From: Gracilimonas sp031580945
GTDB taxonomy: Bacteria > Bacteroidota > Rhodothermia > Balneolales > Balneolaceae
Direction of reading: 5' to 3'
DNA: 30,796 bases
Assembly (NCBI GenBank): GCA_031580945.1
Contig: JAVLBT010000017.1
Span: 1-30,796, forward strand
Shown here: in pieces, positions 8,420 through 16,270 of the stretch
How the letters are laid out: each line of letters opens with the position of its first letter
Numbering within the stretch: the first letter of the stretch is position 1
The notes under the pieces: generated by a model
Databases searched by the model: none
What the model was told of the DNA's origin: nothing
What the model saw: the letters and a program-made list of their open reading frames with translations, nothing else
Translations under genes and position numbers: made by a program

Positions 8420-8911
8420 TTATGTGAACCATCCTATAATAGTTGGGCCGACAAAAATAAGGCTTTTTAAACATATTAGCGCATAGAATCCTGCCAGCAA
8501 ATCATCCAGTAAAATACCCCATTTACCAGCTAAACTCTGTATTTTTTTTATGCCAAGTGGTTTTAAAATATCAAAGAAACGAAATAGGAGAAAACCGGTA
8601 ACTAATATGGTAATATTGGCTTGAACGTCATCTGAGAAGGAAATTGCTATAAAAGTCAGGCTTTGGCCTGCCCATTCATCTACGACCAGCCTTCCCGGAT
8701 CTTCCCCAAATTTATTTTCAAAGTAGCCTGAAACCCACAATGAAATTACAGCAGCTATGAGCAGATAAGCGAATAACAATCCATAAAGTTGTGCTTGGAT
8801 CAAACCAAATATGATGAAAATAGCAAATAGACTTCCGATGGTTCCAGGGGCAACAGGAGAGAGTCCTGAATAAAAACCAGTACCAAGGAAATATTTAATT
8901 TGATCCGTCAT
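8420..8911 (-). CDS. pgpA: Phosphatidylglycerophosphatase A
   Basis: Membrane enzyme that dephosphorylates phosphatidylglycerol phosphate to phosphatidylglycerol, the step after PgsA. Family motifs: GLSPVAPGTIGSL (16-28), the acidic VVDEWAGQ (Asp78, Glu79), FRFFDILKP (110-118) and GILLDDLLAG (Asp136, Asp137). Three to four hydrophobic segments cover about 25-60, 82-110 and 138-158. At 163 residues it has the expected length. Its ATG lies inside the 3' end of pgsA (17-bp overlap), so the two consecutive pathway enzymes are translationally coupled. Confidence 0.95.
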   Translation of the reverse strand: MTDQIKYFLGTGFYSGLSPVAPGTIGSLFAIFIIFGLIQAQLYGLLFAYLLIAAVISLWVSGYFENKFGEDPGRLVVDEWAGQSLTFIAISFSDDVQANITILVTGFLLFRFFDILKPLGIKKIQSLAGKWGILLDDLLAGFYALICLKSLIFVGPTIIGWFT

Positions 8912-9497
8912 TTTGTTGTTGGTCCCCCAGGATCTTTCGGTTCACCCACAAATATTCCAACCCGGAATACACTGTGATCGCAGTTACAAACATCATGACA
9001 TAAAACAGAAATCCTGAATCAAAAAATTGGGCTGCATCATCAGCAAATTCGATATCAGCTTCTATAAAAACACCTAACAAGATTACCGCATATAAAAAGA
9101 TCATTTGTACCATCGTTTTAAATTTTGCAGTGAATCGGGTTTCAAGCGTAATATCTTTTTTGCTTGTATATAGTCTTAAAAAAGTCACACCAACATCACG
9201 AATAACTATAATTGACACTGCCCACCAGGGGAATTGAGAGGCATCTAAAAAAGGAAGGCATAAAAACCCGGCAAAGGTTAGAAACTTATCAGCGAGGGGA
9301 TCTAAAAAAATTCCCAAATTACTTTCAAGATTGTAGCGTCTTGCAATTTTACCATCAAAGTAGTCCGTAACAGCAGCTGTTGCAAATACAGCAATACTTA
9401 GAGAACGCCATATCAATTCATCCTGCACATACATTACCAAAAAAATAGGGGCAAGAATGATCCTGAGCGAACTGAGTATGTTTGGAATGTGCTTCAT
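8895..9497 (-). CDS. pgsA: CDP-diacylglycerol-glycerol-3-phosphate 3-phosphatidyltransferase
   Basis: Integral membrane enzyme that makes phosphatidylglycerol phosphate from CDP-diacylglycerol and glycerol-3-phosphate. The CDP-alcohol phosphotransferase signature (D-x2-DG-x2-AR-x8-G-x3-D-x3-D) is complete: Asp45, Asp48-Gly49, Ala52-Arg53, Gly62, Asp66 and Asp70, within TDYFDGKIARRY and GIFLDPLADK. The protein has 200 residues and several hydrophobic segments. A highly conserved N-terminus, MKHIPNILSSLRI, supports the ATG at 9497. It is the first gene of the minus-strand run. The family also contains phosphatidylserine and cardiolipin synthases, but the overlapping pgpA makes the PgsA assignment strong. 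Confidence 0.94.
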   Translation of the reverse strand: MKHIPNILSSLRIILAPIFLVMYVQDELIWRSLSIAVFATAAVTDYFDGKIARRYNLESNLGIFLDPLADKFLTFAGFLCLPFLDASQFPWWAVSIIVIRDVGVTFLRLYTSKKDITLETRFTAKFKTMVQMIFLYAVILLGVFIEADIEFADDAAQFFDSGFLFYVMMFVTAITVYSGLEYLWVNRKILGDQQQNDGSN

Positions 9498-9631
9498 TTG
9501 GAAGTTTTATTTAACTCCTAACTTACGGATGTATTTATTTCATTACACGAAGGATTTTTAGGTACGATCTATGTCTTCAATACTTCAGAAATAATTAGAA
9601 GCTGATATCGATAATATTTTTCAGTTCTTGT

Positions 9632-9639
9632 TACATTTG
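9632..9639 (+). promoter_or_regulatory. Possible Bacteroidota-type -7 element
   Basis: TACATTTG matches the Bacteroidota -7 consensus TAnnTTTG and lies 58 bp before the ATG of the small membrane protein. No convincing TTG -33 element is seen at the expected spacing, so this is tentative. Confidence 0.3.
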
Positions 9640-9697
9640 GGCTTCAAAACAGAGTATCATTACTAAAAATATTCATTCAATCAATCATTTATAAATT

Positions 9698-9970
9698 ATG
9701 AGCTACGAAAAAAAGTGGTGGAGACACTCGGTGATCGGTGTTACACTTGTGGGACTTGGGATCAATCTTATTGGCGAAGCAATAATTATTAAAGGACACG
9801 GACCGGAAGAATTTGAACTGGCTCATGCAGCTCTTTGGTTTTGGGTCGGGATCTTTGGAATTATATCGATCAATGCGGGCATTAGTTTTATAGCCGATGC
9901 GGTGAAACAGCGTATTTACATGGAAATGGAAAATGGAGAAGCCCCTATCTCAAATTCGGAAGATGCTTAG
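9698..9970 (+). CDS. Small two-helix membrane protein of unknown function
   Basis: A 90-residue protein I cannot name. Two hydrophobic segments, about 11-31 (SVIGVTLVGLGINLIGEAII) and 43-68 (HAALWFWVGIFGIISINAG onward), are joined by a short polar loop GHGPEEFELA. The N-terminus is positively charged (MSYEKKWWRH) and the tail is acidic (EMENGEAPISNSEDA). It is monocistronic in appearance: 200 bp follow the divergent pgsA start, and 127 bp separate it from cinA. Evidence that it is real: sensible membrane-protein composition, an AUG start, isolation from overlapping genes and a promoter-like element upstream. Function is unknown. Confidence 0.7.
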   Translation: MSYEKKWWRHSVIGVTLVGLGINLIGEAIIIKGHGPEEFELAHAALWFWVGIFGIISINAGISFIADAVKQRIYMEMENGEAPISNSEDA

Positions 9971-10040
9971 CCATTCGTTTTGTGAGCGCATATAAGCTAT
10001 AAATATCTTTTTTGGTTCAAAGTTGGACACTTTAGTTTTA

Positions 10041-10058
10041 CTATTTACTATTAAATAG
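10041..10058. repeat. Short inverted repeat in the cinA leader
   Basis: CTATTTA (10041-10047) and TAAATAG (10052-10058) are reverse complements with a 4-nt loop, 39 bp before the preferred cinA start. The stem is AT-only and lacks a T-tract, so it is a weak structural feature at most. Confidence 0.35.
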
Positions 10059-10097
10059 CTGTGGATATTGGGTGGCTTAATGCGGAATTTAAGCCTT

Positions 10098-11387
10098 ATG
10101 AAAGCACAGATCATCTCTATTGGAAACGAACTACTTATTGGCGACACGGTGAACACAAATGCTTCCTGGTTAGGGGAGTTTTTAACAGGAATCGGATTTG
10201 AAGTAACGCAAATTTACACTATTTCTGATGAACTGGAACTCATTAAAGAAACGGTCAAAAAATCCCTGCAGGATGCTGATCTGGTGATATCAACTGGTGG
10301 TTTAGGTCCTACACATGATGATATGACTAAAAAGGCCGTAGCTGCACTTTTTGATGTTGGCTATAAGCTGGATAAAGAGACCTTGAACTATATCAAATCT
10401 ATTTTTAAAGACCGGAATATTCCTTTTTCAAAATCAAATCATGGGCAGGCCGAGATCCCTGAAAATGCTGAGGTTCTCTTTAATAAAACAGGGACCGCTC
10501 CCGGAATGTGGTTTCATGAACAGGGGGCGTATCTTGCGGTGCTTCCGGGCGTGCCAAGTGAAATGAAATATCTGATGAAAAAAAGGGTGGCTTCGAAATT
10601 AAGAGAACATTTTGGCGAGTTGGGATATTTATATTCGCACTATATCAAAACTGCAGGAATTGGGGAAAGTACACTTAGTGATAACATATTAGGCGACCTT
10701 TCTGAATACTTTGAAAACGGTGTAAGTATGGCCTACTTACCTGCACCGGGTGGTGTCACACTAAGGTTGAATGGAAGCGGATCAACTAAGGAACAGGCAA
10801 AAGAAAATCTCGAAAAGTTGCGTTCAATTATTTTCCAAAAAGCAGAGAAATATATTTATGGAGAGGGAAAAGAATATTCTATTAGTGAAGCAGTTGGTCA
10901 ATTATTAAACCAAAGGGACTGGAAGATTTCAGTAGCTGAAAGTTGTACCGGTGGTTTGATCTCCAATACTTTTACTGATGTGCCCGGAAGCAGTGATTAC
11001 TATTTTGGGGGTATAGTCAGTTATGCAAATCAGGTTAAAGTAGAACAGCTTGGAGTTTCTCAACATCAATTGGATACAGTAGGAGCCGTGAGCAAGGAAG
11101 TGGCACTTCAAATGGCAAAAGGAGTAGCCGAAAAATTAAATACTGAAATCGGGATATCAACAACTGGAATTGCTGGCCCCGGAGGAGGAACCAAAGATAA
11201 ACCGGTTGGTACAGTTTGGATGGGATTTTACCAAAAGAACGGCGATCATTTTGCGATAAGGGCAATGTTTACAAAAGATCGCCTCATTAATAAAGAAAGA
11301 ACAAAAATGGTTCTGCTTGAAATGACCCGGCGCGTGCTTAATGGAATTGAAATGATGCCTTATGATCTAAAGAAGCAGTATCCTTGA
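10098..11387 (+). CDS. cinA: CinA-family protein: molybdopterin-binding-like domain plus NMN amidohydrolase domain
   Basis: Two-domain CinA. The N-terminal MoCF-biosynthesis-like domain starts MKAQIISIGNELLIGDTVNTN and contains ISTGGLGPTHDD (about residues 64-75). The C-terminal CinA/PncC domain has VAESCTGGLISN (about 277-288) and STTGIAGPGGG. In characterised homologues these domains act as ADP-ribose pyrophosphatase (COG1058) and NMN deamidase in NAD salvage. The ATG at 10098 gives 429 residues and matches the family N-terminus. Upstream in-frame TTG (10068) and ATG (10080) would add ten or six unaligned residues. Its stop TGA overlaps the TTG start of the next gene (TTGA), so they are coupled. 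Competence links of CinA in other bacteria are not supported here by neighbours. Confidence 0.94.
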   Translation: MKAQIISIGNELLIGDTVNTNASWLGEFLTGIGFEVTQIYTISDELELIKETVKKSLQDADLVISTGGLGPTHDDMTKKAVAALFDVGYKLDKETLNYIKSIFKDRNIPFSKSNHGQAEIPENAEVLFNKTGTAPGMWFHEQGAYLAVLPGVPSEMKYLMKKRVASKLREHFGELGYLYSHYIKTAGIGESTLSDNILGDLSEYFENGVSMAYLPAPGGVTLRLNGSGSTKEQAKENLEKLRSIIFQKAEKYIYGEGKEYSISEAVGQLLNQRDWKISVAESCTGGLISNTFTDVPGSSDYYFGGIVSYANQVKVEQLGVSQHQLDTVGAVSKEVALQMAKGVAEKLNTEIGISTTGIAGPGGGTKDKPVGTVWMGFYQKNGDHFAIRAMFTKDRLINKERTKMVLLEMTRRVLNGIEMMPYDLKKQYP

Positions 11388-13354
11388 TTAGATTCGCTTC
11401 CATACATATCACGATCTTATTAATGGCTGTACCTGTAATAGCACAAGTTGATTCCACAGCTGTGGATACAAGTAAAACAGGAATTCAAATGAATTCTAAT
11501 AATGAGTTTCAAGCAGATTCTGCAGCTGTAGAGGACAAAAAAAAGCAAAAAGAACCTGGGCAAGTAACTCCCTGGAAAGAACAGGTAGTTGGCAGTTCTG
11601 TCACTGTTGCTACTGATAGTTTATTACGGTGGCAGATCTGGCCAAGTTGGGGGGATTTTTATGCATATCGCAGGGATGCAATTTCTTTCAGGCAAGGAAC
11701 CGTCGGAAGGGTAGATGCTTTCCATATTGCCGGTTACGAACCCAGTGAACAGCAGGTAGAGATGGAAGGGTTGATCCTAAATGATCCAATTACTGGGCTC
11801 CCAAACTATAATTTTGTACCGCATCATAAACTGGAGGCTGTTACAGAACATTATTTAGGAACATTAAACTCAGAAATAAAATTACGGGATTATTATCTCA
11901 CAAAACCAATTAGTTATTTGATCTACGATGAAGCTCAGGGGGACTACAGAAACCTGGAATTTCTTGTATCACAAAATTTTTCAGAATCTACAAATGCGGA
12001 AATATCCTTTTGGGATAGAAGAGGAGGAGGCTATTATCCCAATAATTCAGTAACAGGTAGTCAGGCTTTTGTCAGGGTGTACCATCATCTTAACGAACGG
12101 CTTTTGATTCGGGCCATGTACCTGCGAAATCAAATGGAAAGAGATGAACCGTTTGGTTATGTAGTGAATAATCCGCTGGCTTTTACATTTGATGAGTTCG
12201 GCTCTGTACCTGTCAATAGTTCAGCAAATTCAGAAGTTGTAAGAACCGATTTTATTGCCGGCATTTATCAAAGAAAAGACTCGTCTGAAAGTGAAGAGGC
12301 CGGATTTGAATTATCATTAACAAATCTAAGTAATAAGCTGATTTTTTCCTCTGATACACTTGATCAACAAGTTAGAACACTGAACACAAAGGTCTTCAAA
12401 AGAATCGAAGTGGGTAGACTTTCGATTAAAGGAGATCTCCGATTCAGACATAATACCGCAACTGCTGAATCCCCGGTTTCTAATAAAAACTGGATTGATG
12501 TCAATAGTGAGGTATATATGGGTTTTAGTCTTTCATCCCAATTTTTGATTTTTGGAAACGGACAGCTTCATTATCGAAATGATGAAAATGTTGGGTATGA
12601 AACTACTGCGGGATTACAAGTTGCAATATCAGGAAAAACAGATTTCAAACTTGCTGTATCATCCTTTAGCAGAATACCTACCATACAATCACTGTATTGG
12701 AATGAGGGGACTTATGATGGAGCTTCCGATCTCGAAAATGAACGAGGTATTTCTCTTACGGGTAATTTTGACTATCAGCTAACACCAAAGTTAACGTTCG
12801 GACTTTCGGGCAGAGTAAGATCGGGTGAGGATAACATTTTTATCATTCCGGATAGCACCTTTATTAATGGGGGGGCATTTGTGATGGGAAATGTATCTGC
12901 TTATGGCCGGTTTGAAAATCATAGGTTTGCATTTGAAACTTCTGGAGTTCTTCAGCAGCCACAGTATGAACAGGAAGAGCCTGAACAGGTTTCTGTTAAT
13001 CAACAAGATCAGATCATATGGTTTCGTAACTCAGGTTTCATAAAAGGCTACGTATTTGACAGGGCTTCATATATAAAGGTCGGTTTGCGTTCATTGTTTT
13101 CGCCATTTTATTATTCAGCAAGAACATTTAATACTGAATTGGGATACTGGCAGGGAAATAGTTCCTATCTTGAAATAGCTCCCTTTTTCCGTTTGGATGC
13201 TGAAATATCAGCCCGAGTGAGGGGAATCATGATCGTAATGAGATGGGAAAATGCCCTTGACGGAATAGGTCAGGCGGGGTACTTTGAGGCGGCCGGATAT
13301 CCCATGCCACCCAGACGTTTAATTGTAGGAATAAGAGCACAATTCAGAAACTAA
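11384..13354 (+). CDS. Outer-membrane beta-barrel, TonB-receptor-like with degenerate plug region
   Basis: A 656-residue exported protein. The signal peptide (about 1-20, ending PVIAQ) is followed by a low-complexity acidic and Lys-rich linker (about 21-60). A plug-like stretch follows: FRQGTVGRVDAFHIAGYEPS, QVEMEGLILNDPITGLPNYN, VPHHKLEAVTEHYLG (roughly 100-165). It recalls the TonB-dependent receptor plug (dG---ndpitG pattern) but lacks a clear TonB box or carboxypeptidase-like domain. The remainder alternates in the manner of beta-barrel strands (YHHLNERLLIRAMYLRNQM, FKLAVSSFSRIPTIQSLYW) and ends RRLIVGIRAQFRN, an outer-membrane-type terminal strand with Phe near the end. The start is TTG, overlapping the cinA stop; no better in-frame start preserves the signal peptide. 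One base separates its stop from ftsX. Substrate unknown; a putative porin or organic-solute receptor is possible. Confidence 0.8.
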   Translation: MIRFASIHITILLMAVPVIAQVDSTAVDTSKTGIQMNSNNEFQADSAAVEDKKKQKEPGQVTPWKEQVVGSSVTVATDSLLRWQIWPSWGDFYAYRRDAISFRQGTVGRVDAFHIAGYEPSEQQVEMEGLILNDPITGLPNYNFVPHHKLEAVTEHYLGTLNSEIKLRDYYLTKPISYLIYDEAQGDYRNLEFLVSQNFSESTNAEISFWDRRGGGYYPNNSVTGSQAFVRVYHHLNERLLIRAMYLRNQMERDEPFGYVVNNPLAFTFDEFGSVPVNSSANSEVVRTDFIAGIYQRKDSSESEEAGFELSLTNLSNKLIFSSDTLDQQVRTLNTKVFKRIEVGRLSIKGDLRFRHNTATAESPVSNKNWIDVNSEVYMGFSLSSQFLIFGNGQLHYRNDENVGYETTAGLQVAISGKTDFKLAVSSFSRIPTIQSLYWNEGTYDGASDLENERGISLTGNFDYQLTPKLTFGLSGRVRSGEDNIFIIPDSTFINGGAFVMGNVSAYGRFENHRFAFETSGVLQQPQYEQEEPEQVSVNQQDQIIWFRNSGFIKGYVFDRASYIKVGLRSLFSPFYYSARTFNTELGYWQGNSSYLEIAPFFRLDAEISARVRGIMIVMRWENALDGIGQAGYFEAAGYPMPPRRLIVGIRAQFRN

Positions 13355-13355
13355 T

Positions 13356-14243
13356 ATGAGCATAAAATACATTGTAAAAGAAGGATTTACCGGAATCAAG
13401 CGCGCAAAATTAGCTGCTACTACTTCAATATTTTCCCTGTTTATTGCGGTACTACTTTTAGGCATTCTATCCCGGGTAGGGTTTAATATTTATAGTCAGG
13501 CCATGTCTATTAAGGATATGATTGAAGTAGAAGTGTTCTTATTCGATGTAGATGAACGGACTACCAACCAAATTCGGCAACAGCTCGAAAAAGAAGAACT
13601 TATTGAGGAAATCACTTATATCTCTAAAGATAGTGCATCAGCTGTGATGCGCCGTGAGTTTGGTTCAGGGGTTGAGGAGTTAGCTGAGTTGAATTTTTTA
13701 CCCGCTTCGTACCGCTTAAGCGTAAATACCGATGCCGGCGCTGATCAAATAGAAAATATGGTCTCCCGTTTAATTAATATCAGGGGTGTGGATGAAGTAG
13801 AATATAATGAAGCACTGCTCAGAATCATGGAATCAAACTTGAACACTTTTACCATTATTGGAGGTGGTTTGGGAATATTGATACTCTTGGCCGCTTTGAT
13901 TTTAGTTTATAACACCATTCGCTTAACGATATATGCGAAAAGAGATCTCATTCGAGCAATGAAACTCGTGGGAGCTACTAACAAATTTATCAGGAGTCCG
14001 TTTATTGTGGAAGGCCTTATTCAGGGATTTATAGCAGGTTCCCTGTCCGTTTTTTGTGTTTTTGTGATCTTTGAGTTCGCAATTCCATTTTACCTGGCTG
14101 ACCTTGGAACATTGAGCTGGCCATTAGGAAGATGGTATTACTTGGTCGGAGCTATGATGCTGCTATCACTTTTAATGGGATGGTGGGGAAGTCGATGGGC
14201 TGCCAGAAGGTTTATAAAAGAAACTTACATTTCAGCAGATTAA
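13356..14243 (+). CDS. ftsX: Cell division protein FtsX (permease-like)
   Basis: Membrane component of the FtsEX complex, which couples division to peptidoglycan hydrolase activation. The 295 residues show the standard topology: a cytoplasmic N-terminus (MSIKYIVKEGFTGIKRAKLA), TM1 at about 22-44, an extracytoplasmic domain (about 50-160, including VEVFLFDVDERTTNQI and YISKDSASAVMRREFG), then TM2-TM4 at about 168-190, 213-240 and 262-285. The cytoplasmic loop YAKRDLIRAMKLVGATNKFIRSPF is the characteristic FtsX/MacB-type coupling segment. There is no ftsE next to it, which is common in Bacteroidota. It starts one base after the outer-membrane gene's stop and lies 14 bp before the D,D-carboxypeptidase gene, so the four genes cinA-OMP-ftsX-dacB form a tight run. 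Confidence 0.95.
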   Translation: MSIKYIVKEGFTGIKRAKLAATTSIFSLFIAVLLLGILSRVGFNIYSQAMSIKDMIEVEVFLFDVDERTTNQIRQQLEKEELIEEITYISKDSASAVMRREFGSGVEELAELNFLPASYRLSVNTDAGADQIENMVSRLINIRGVDEVEYNEALLRIMESNLNTFTIIGGGLGILILLAALILVYNTIRLTIYAKRDLIRAMKLVGATNKFIRSPFIVEGLIQGFIAGSLSVFCVFVIFEFAIPFYLADLGTLSWPLGRWYYLVGAMMLLSLLMGWWGSRWAARRFIKETYISAD

Positions 14244-14257
14244 ACTAAGATCGTACT

Positions 14258-15640
14258 ATGAGATTGATTAACCAGATGACGGTTCTCGTTATCTTATTTA
14301 TAACTGGTTGTACTGGAACACAGCAAATGATACATGATGAGCCTCCGCCTCCTGTAGAGGAGCGCTCTGAGCTTGAAATATTATTTCAAAATTCAAAACC
14401 ATTTACGAAAAATTTTACCGGATTTGTTCTACATTCACCTGAAACGGATAGCACCTATTTTCAACTAAATGCAGATAAATTTTTCACCCCTGCATCTAAT
14501 ACTAAATTATTTACGTTTTTTGCTTCCTTGAAAATGCTGCCCGACTCCATTCCAGCGTTAGAATACCAGATAAGAGGTGATTCATTGATTATCTGGGGTA
14601 CCGGTGATCCTACATTGCTACATCCCAAATTTGAAAGATCACCGGTAATAGACTTTCTAAAAGATAGCTCGTATAAGATCTACTATTCTGATAATCATTA
14701 TCAGGATAACCACCTGGGACCAGGATGGGCTTGGGGTGATTACCAATACTCTTATTCCACGGAGAAGTCACCTTTTCCGATGTATGGAAATACAGTAGAG
14801 ATCGAAGTTGAAGAAGTAACGCAAGTGAGAATTTCTGATAATGAGCAAGGAGAACTGAACATTTATCCTAAATTATTTAGGAATAAAATTACGGATGCTG
14901 AAACACGTCCGGGAAAGGAAACTCCTTTACTTTACAGAGAATTTAATGACAACATCATTGAATATATGCCCATCAAAAATACGGACAGATATTCCATTGA
15001 TCGTCCATTCCATTACAACCCAGAGCTTATAGTTCAACTACTTTCAGAGGAGATTTCAAAAGATGTTTCTTACCTGGATGAAATTAAGCCTTCAAATACC
15101 AAAAAACTTTATGGGTTATCCAAAGACACTGTTTTGGCTGCCATGCTGAAACCCAGTGATAATTTTCTCGCTGAACAACTACTGCTGGCTATATCGGCTG
15201 AATATGAGTTGCCCATGAATTCAAGATCAGCCATCGCGGCGGTGAAAGAGCGTTATTTTCAGGACCTACCCGATGAAGCAGTTTGGGTCGATGGTTCCGG
15301 TTTATCCAGGTATAATTTATTTACCCCCCAAACAATGGTAGAATTACTCGAACAAATTGACAGGGAGTTTGAAGACGACTCCACCTTATTTAGTTATTTT
15401 CCGGCAGGTGGAAGTTCAGGGACTATTAGAAATTGGTATGCGCACCGGGAAGGGGGAGATCCATATGTTTTTGCAAAAACAGGTACCTTAAGCAATAACC
15501 ACTGTTTGAGTGGCTTTGTGATCACTGAAAAGGGTACAAAATTGATCTTTTCCTTTATGAATAACCACTATATAACTTCATCCAGCAATGTGAAAGTTGA
15601 AATGGAAAAGATATTATGGCATATCTATAAGAATTATTAA
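14258..15640 (+). CDS. dacB: D-alanyl-D-alanine carboxypeptidase/endopeptidase lipoprotein (PBP4, peptidase S13)
   Basis: Penicillin-binding protein 4 type enzyme that trims or cleaves peptidoglycan cross-links in the periplasm. The signal peptide ends in a lipobox LFITGC (Cys18), so a lipoprotein is predicted. Catalytic motifs are all present: SxxK in TPASNTKLFT (Ser80, Lys83), SxN in KPSDNFLAEQ (Ser300-Asn302), VDGSGLSRYN (344-353) and KTG in FAKTGTLSNN (Lys407-Gly409). A large insert between the first two motifs (about 100-290) is typical of S13. At 460 residues it has family length. The lipobox Cys and Pro-rich PPPPVEE tether are worth noting, since many S13 enzymes are soluble. Its stop is only four bases from the convergent fur stop. 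Placement after ftsX suits a cell-wall division role. Confidence 0.93.
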   Translation: MRLINQMTVLVILFITGCTGTQQMIHDEPPPPVEERSELEILFQNSKPFTKNFTGFVLHSPETDSTYFQLNADKFFTPASNTKLFTFFASLKMLPDSIPALEYQIRGDSLIIWGTGDPTLLHPKFERSPVIDFLKDSSYKIYYSDNHYQDNHLGPGWAWGDYQYSYSTEKSPFPMYGNTVEIEVEEVTQVRISDNEQGELNIYPKLFRNKITDAETRPGKETPLLYREFNDNIIEYMPIKNTDRYSIDRPFHYNPELIVQLLSEEISKDVSYLDEIKPSNTKKLYGLSKDTVLAAMLKPSDNFLAEQLLLAISAEYELPMNSRSAIAAVKERYFQDLPDEAVWVDGSGLSRYNLFTPQTMVELLEQIDREFEDDSTLFSYFPAGGSSGTIRNWYAHREGGDPYVFAKTGTLSNNHCLSGFVITEKGTKLIFSFMNNHYITSSSNVKVEMEKILWHIYKNY

Positions 15641-15644
15641 GTAA

Positions 15645-16151
15645 TCAGGATTCACTTAAGTCTGCAATTTTACCATCTTCCTGTTTTCTCTTTTGACAGG
15701 CATCTTTATCAGAACAGGTTCCGAAGAAATGAAGGGAATGGCCATCAATATCCATATCGTGGATCTCGGAAAGCATGCGCTGAATTTCTCCAATGCGAGG
15801 ATCACAAAACTCCAAAACGTGCCCACATTCCCGACAAATGATATGATCATGTTGCTGATAAGCATATGCCCGTTCATAATAATACTGGCTCTTTCCAAAC
15901 TGTTGCCGCTGAACTAAACCACATTCAACCAACAGGTCAAGTGTATTATAAACCGTTGCTCTGGAAACACGGGTCCCCGATTGTTTCATTCTAAAATAGA
16001 TATCATCGGCATCAAAATGCCCATCTGCTGTATATATTTCTTCCAAAACAAGGAAACGTTCGGGCGTTTGGCGTTGGTTTCGCTCTTTTAAATAGGAACG
16101 AAATATTTCTTTCACTAAATGTACGGTATCTTCGTGTGCTGGATGTGCCAT
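15645..16151 (-). CDS. Fur-family metal-responsive transcriptional repressor
   Basis: DNA-binding regulator of 168 residues. The winged helix covers about 14-85, with NQRQTPERFLVLEEIY and the recognition helix SRATVYNTLDLLVECGLV. The dimerisation and metal-binding domain has HDHIICRECG (His101, His103, Cys106, Cys109) and a second Cys pair, GTCSDKDACQ (Cys146, Cys152), forming the usual structural zinc site. The pattern fits ferric-uptake regulators best, but PerR or Zur cannot be excluded without structural comparison. It is divergent from the acyl-CoA ligase gene with a 119-bp shared upstream region, and convergent with the D,D-carboxypeptidase. I do not see a clear Fur box in that region. 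Confidence 0.9.
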   Translation of the reverse strand: MAHPAHEDTVHLVKEIFRSYLKERNQRQTPERFLVLEEIYTADGHFDADDIYFRMKQSGTRVSRATVYNTLDLLVECGLVQRQQFGKSQYYYERAYAYQQHDHIICRECGHVLEFCDPRIGEIQRMLSEIHDMDIDGHSLHFFGTCSDKDACQKRKQEDGKIADLSES

Positions 16152-16230
16152 AAAATCAATTAATTTCTACTCTATAATATACGAGTTGTAAACTTGCTTA
16201 TGAAACCCGTGTTTTTGATTTCAAGAATAT

Positions 16231-16238
16231 TATATTTG
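16231..16238 (+). promoter_or_regulatory. Possible Bacteroidota-type -7 element
   Basis: TATATTTG fits TAnnTTTG and ends 32 bp before the acyl-CoA ligase ATG. A -33 TTG is not at the ideal distance, so support is limited to the motif and its position. Confidence 0.35.
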
Positions 16239-16270
16239 AACGGAGTCAAAAAGGAATAAATCAGCTTATT

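Noticed and set aside
10068..10097. TTG or ATG starts that would lengthen CinA
   Set aside because: CinA proteins begin at the M-K-A-x-I-I-S-I-G segment, which matches the ATG at 10098.
16152..16270. Fur box between the Fur-family and acyl-CoA ligase genes
   Set aside because: No 19-bp dyad resembling GATAATGATAATCATTATC was found; only AT-rich sequence is present.
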